A stretch of 8,020 nucleotides of DNA. Source: Firmicutes bacterium UBA993. GTDB taxonomy: Bacteria > Bacillota > Dethiobacteria > DTU022. Shown here in pieces: positions 6,545 through 8,020 of the stretch. Below the pieces are notes generated by a model that was not told the DNA's origin, did no database searches, and saw only the letters and a list, made by a program, of their open reading frames with translations. The stretch covers positions 1-8,020 of the forward strand of contig DBBD01000134.1 of NCBI GenBank assembly GCA_002292015.1, written 5' to 3'. A program made the translations under genes and the position numbers. Numbering within the stretch: position 1 is the stretch's first letter; each line of letters begins with the position of its first letter.

Positions 6545-6639
6545 AGGTTGGGCCTTCTGATATATTTTCCCGCACTATTATCTTGTAACCGTTAAAATAA
6601 GTTCTGTGCTTTATTGCGAAAAAGTTTTTCCGTAGATAT

Positions 6640-6664
6640 GGAAAAAGCCTCCCTACAAGGCTTT
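6640..6664 (-). terminator. Intrinsic terminator of tadA
   Basis: Read on the minus strand, AAAGCCT (6664-6658), loop TGTAGGG and AGGCTTT (6650-6644) form a 7-bp hairpin. The T-run of the second arm continues to TTTTTCC. It begins 31 bases past the tadA stop codon. Between it and the broken gene (6545-6639) I see only AT-rich sequence that could hold a promoter. Confidence 0.75.
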
Positions 6665-6694
6665 AAAAATCAATCGTCCGCTCTGGGGTAGATA

Positions 6695-7159
6695 CTATTT
6701 CCGGCGCTGTCTAAAAAAATTCTGCAGCACTGAGGCACATTCAGCTTCCAAAACTCCTCCGGTTACCTGCAGGCGGTGGTTCAAGCGGCTATCGCGCACC
6801 AGGTCGTAAAGGGTGCCTGCTGCGCCCCCTTTGGGGTCGGATGTTCCGTAAACCAGGCGCTCGATACGCGCCTGGACCATCGCCCCGGCACACATCGGGC
6901 AGGGTTCCAGCGTTACGTAGAGTGTGCAATCGTGCAGGCGCCAGCTGCCGAAAAGCGCACAGGCTTTCCTGATCACCAACATTTCTGCATGGGCCGTAGC
7001 GTCACCGAGCTCCTCACGCCGGTTATGTGCTTCAGACACAACCTGACCCCCTTGCACCAGGACCGCACCGACCGGTACTTCACCGCGATCCGCTGCTTTC
7101 CGGGCAAGGCCGATTGCTTTTTCCATAAACTTCTCGTCTACCTGGTATCCGTTCACCAT
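6695..7159 (-). CDS. tadA: tRNA adenosine(34) deaminase TadA
   Basis: A 154-residue cytidine-deaminase-fold enzyme that converts A34 to inosine in the anticodon of tRNA-Arg(ACG), letting one tRNA read three Arg codons. Seen: the zinc-binding and catalytic motif HAE (57-59), PCPMCAGA (86-93) with the two zinc cysteines C87 and C90, and the TadA-type DPKGGAAGT loop (108-116) that separates it from free-nucleoside deaminases. GEVPVGAV (26-33) and NRREE also fit TadA. Length is normal. ATG 7157-7159 has CCGGGAG (7165-7171) a few bases upstream; a later Met12 would remove part of helix 1 and has no better site. It has its own terminator (6640-6664) and is separated from the upstream zinc-ribbon gene by another, so it is probably a single-gene unit. 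Confidence 0.96.
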   Translation of the reverse strand: MVNGYQVDEKFMEKAIGLARKAADRGEVPVGAVLVQGGQVVSEAHNRREELGDATAHAEMLVIRKACALFGSWRLHDCTLYVTLEPCPMCAGAMVQARIERLVYGTSDPKGGAAGTLYDLVRDSRLNHRLQVTGGVLEAECASVLQNFFRQRRK

Positions 7160-7174
7160 TTAGTCTCCCGGCTC

Positions 7175-7183
7175 ATTATAGCA
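7175..7183 (-). promoter_or_regulatory. Candidate extended -10 box for tadA
   Basis: The minus strand reads TGCTATAAT, a perfect TATAAT with the TGn extension, which often removes the need for a good -35 box. No convincing -35 is present. Transcription would start near 7168 and leave a leader of only about nine bases, cutting into the CCGGGAG ribosome binding site. Either the true start is slightly upstream or this match is fortuitous. Confidence 0.4.
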
Positions 7184-7203
7184 TCCCATAGCACCGTTAG
7201 CGT

Positions 7204-7229
7204 AAAAAAGCGCCTCGAGTTGAGGCGCT
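7204..7229 (-). terminator. Intrinsic terminator of the zinc-ribbon protein gene
   Basis: AGCGCCTC (7209-7216) and GAGGCGCT (7222-7229) form a perfect GC-rich 8-bp stem with a five-base loop. On the minus strand the hairpin is followed by a run of T (7209-7204). It starts 28 bases past the stop at 7258, which is classical rho-independent geometry. Confidence 0.9.
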
Positions 7230-7257
7230 CGCTTCACAAAAGCCACTTTTGGATAAT

Positions 7258-7920
7258 CTATCTTTCAAAACGAAAATCAGCGATCTCATTCCGGAATTCA
7301 GCATCGGTAATGCGCCTCATGGAAATCACCACGCCATCCCAGATATCGGTGACAATCAGGGTATTGGCGTCGCTCATCTTAAGTTCCGCTGTTCTTTCCC
7401 ACTCTCCCAGACCACGATGGTAAATCTCGAGAAAATTGATCTGGTCAGTCCTAACAACCCGGTACTGGGTCCTGAACCAAAAATGCTCTTCCTCGACTGC
7501 AATATTGACCATCTCGTTAGGCAAAAATTGGAAATATACGTAGGTTCCTTCGCTGCCTCCTTGCCAAGCTCCAAGCATTGCACTGTCAATGGCTTCAGCT
7601 GCTGCAGGTCTGCCGTTATCAAGCATCAACAGCCAGTAACCAGCGCCGAGAGCGGCAATTAAAAGTGCTGCCAGGATAATGACGACCGGCACCAAATTGT
7701 TTTTCGCCCTTGGCTGCCCATAAGCTGTCATTCCGGGGACAGCTTGTTGGTTTACCGGTTTTCGGTGTGGTTTTCCTTTTTCCACTGCTTCGCTAGCAGT
7801 TTCTTCCCCGACAATACCTGCTTCTACGATCTCAATCGCCGACTCGCAATGTCGGCATTTAATCGCCCTGGCCGGTACCTCTTCAAGACAGAACGGACAG
7901 GTTTTATAATCATCTGACAT
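7258..7920 (-). CDS. Zinc-ribbon, single-TM membrane protein with extracytoplasmic beta domain
   Basis: A 220-residue protein of unknown function. Order of parts: an N-terminal zinc ribbon with C8-x2-C11 and C22-x2-C25; a flexible acidic then basic linker (~28-75); one hydrophobic helix at ~76-100; and a ~118-residue C-terminal domain rich in alternating aromatic and aliphatic strands (GAWQGG, TYVYFQFLP, FWFRTQYRVV, NFLEIYHRG). The last part looks like a small beta-barrel or lipocalin-like fold. With no signal peptide, the zinc ribbon should stay in the cytoplasm and the beta domain outside. The ribbon-TM-domain layout is common in uncharacterised Bacillota proteins thought to sense or scaffold at the membrane; that role is inference. 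The ATG at 7920 is chosen because GGGAGGT (7927-7933) sits six bases before it. The upstream TTG at 7935 would encode the site itself. It has its own promoter and terminator. Confidence 0.82.
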   Translation of the reverse strand: MSDDYKTCPFCLEEVPARAIKCRHCESAIEIVEAGIVGEETASEAVEKGKPHRKPVNQQAVPGMTAYGQPRAKNNLVPVVIILAALLIAALGAGYWLLMLDNGRPAAAEAIDSAMLGAWQGGSEGTYVYFQFLPNEMVNIAVEEEHFWFRTQYRVVRTDQINFLEIYHRGLGEWERTAELKMSDANTLIVTDIWDGVVISMRRITDAEFRNEIADFRFER

Positions 7921-7926
7921 TTTTTT

Positions 7927-7933
7927 ACCTCCC
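7927..7933 (-). promoter_or_regulatory. Ribosome binding site of the zinc-ribbon gene
   Basis: GGGAGGT followed by six A and then ATG (7920) is an optimal site. It rules out the longer reading from TTG 7935, which would translate through it. Confidence 0.8.
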
Positions 7934-7997
7934 AAGCATTAATCATAGAAACAAACAACCCGGCTAATTAAGTTTAGTTTCGCCGGACTGCAGGTTA

Positions 7998-8012
7998 CAT
8001 TATAACATAATG
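7998..8012 (-). promoter_or_regulatory. Extended -10 box within a 15-bp dyad, upstream of the zinc-ribbon gene
   Basis: The minus strand reads TGTTATAAT (8007-7999), an extended -10 box. Any -35 would lie beyond the right edge. Transcription would begin near 7992, giving a ~72-base leader. The box lies inside a perfect inverted repeat CATTAT-AAC-ATAATG (7998-8012), which could be a regulator site or simply AT-rich symmetry. The remaining leader (7934-7990) shows only a weak CCGGC/GCCGG pairing. Confidence 0.45.
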
Positions 8013-8020
8013 GGCTAAAA

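Noticed and set aside
6265..6640. SRP RNA gene downstream of tadA, as in some Firmicutes
   Set aside because: The conserved GGUCAGGUCCGGAAGG-type core of SRP RNA is absent from both strands of this interval.
7039..7054. ACCTGACCCCC inside tadA, resembling the repeat motif
   Set aside because: The match is only about ten bases and encodes conserved TadA protein sequence; the flanks do not match.
6776..7423. Long plus-strand open frame of 215 codons
   Set aside because: It runs antisense across tadA, the intergenic terminator and the end of the zinc-ribbon gene, crosses a strong hairpin, and has no ribosome binding site or family motif.

Overview
The window looks like chromosomal DNA of an anaerobic Gram-positive bacterium, most likely a Clostridia-type member of Bacillota. 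The evidence is strong AGGAGG/GGGAGGT ribosome binding sites, compact intrinsic terminators, extended -10 boxes (TGnTATAAT), a stand-alone zinc-ribbon membrane protein, and an AGPS-like flavoprotein paired with a CCG-domain iron-sulfur protein. No single gene fixes the genus.

Layout. Bases 1-350 (minus) hold the N-terminal part of a ketopantoate-reductase-family protein that runs off the left edge. Bases 440-2266 (minus) encode the translational GTPase TypA/BipA. A 358-base gap (2267-2624) holds a candidate typA promoter, a ~130-bp inverted-repeat element of REPIN/MITE type, and the leader of the next operon. Bases 2625-5158 (plus) are a tight two-gene operon: an FAD-linked oxidase of the VAO/PCMH fold, then a protein with two N-terminal [4Fe-4S] motifs and two CCG domains. 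The 91 bases that follow contain what reads as the 5' end of a group II intron (minus strand), joined directly to a third copy of the 16-nt repeat motif. Bases 5250-6242 (minus) encode an ATP-grasp protein of the D-Ala-D-Ala ligase family with changed substrate-site motifs. Immediately upstream is a gene-like stretch (6247-6544) that is readable only by switching frame twice, probably a decayed small gene. tadA (6695-7159) and a zinc-ribbon/one-TM/beta-domain protein (7258-7920) follow, both minus and each with its own terminator.

How the genes relate. TypA (ribosome assembly and stress) and TadA (inosine-34 in tRNA-Arg) are core translation functions. The FAD and iron-sulfur proteins are probably one enzyme: the flavin subunit oxidises a 2-hydroxyacid-like or other substrate and the CCG subunit takes the electrons. 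This operon lies between two same-orientation copies of the repeat motif (TCAAGACCTGACCCCA at 2495 and 5225), so it may be an accessory cassette. The ATP-grasp protein was probably translated after the now-broken small gene.

Nothing here is a defence system, CRISPR array or prophage. The most interesting points are the exact junction between the intron remnant and the repeat, the cassette between the repeats, the ATP-grasp enzyme of unknown specificity, and the frame-broken gene. All functional calls come from reading motifs by eye; no database search was run.
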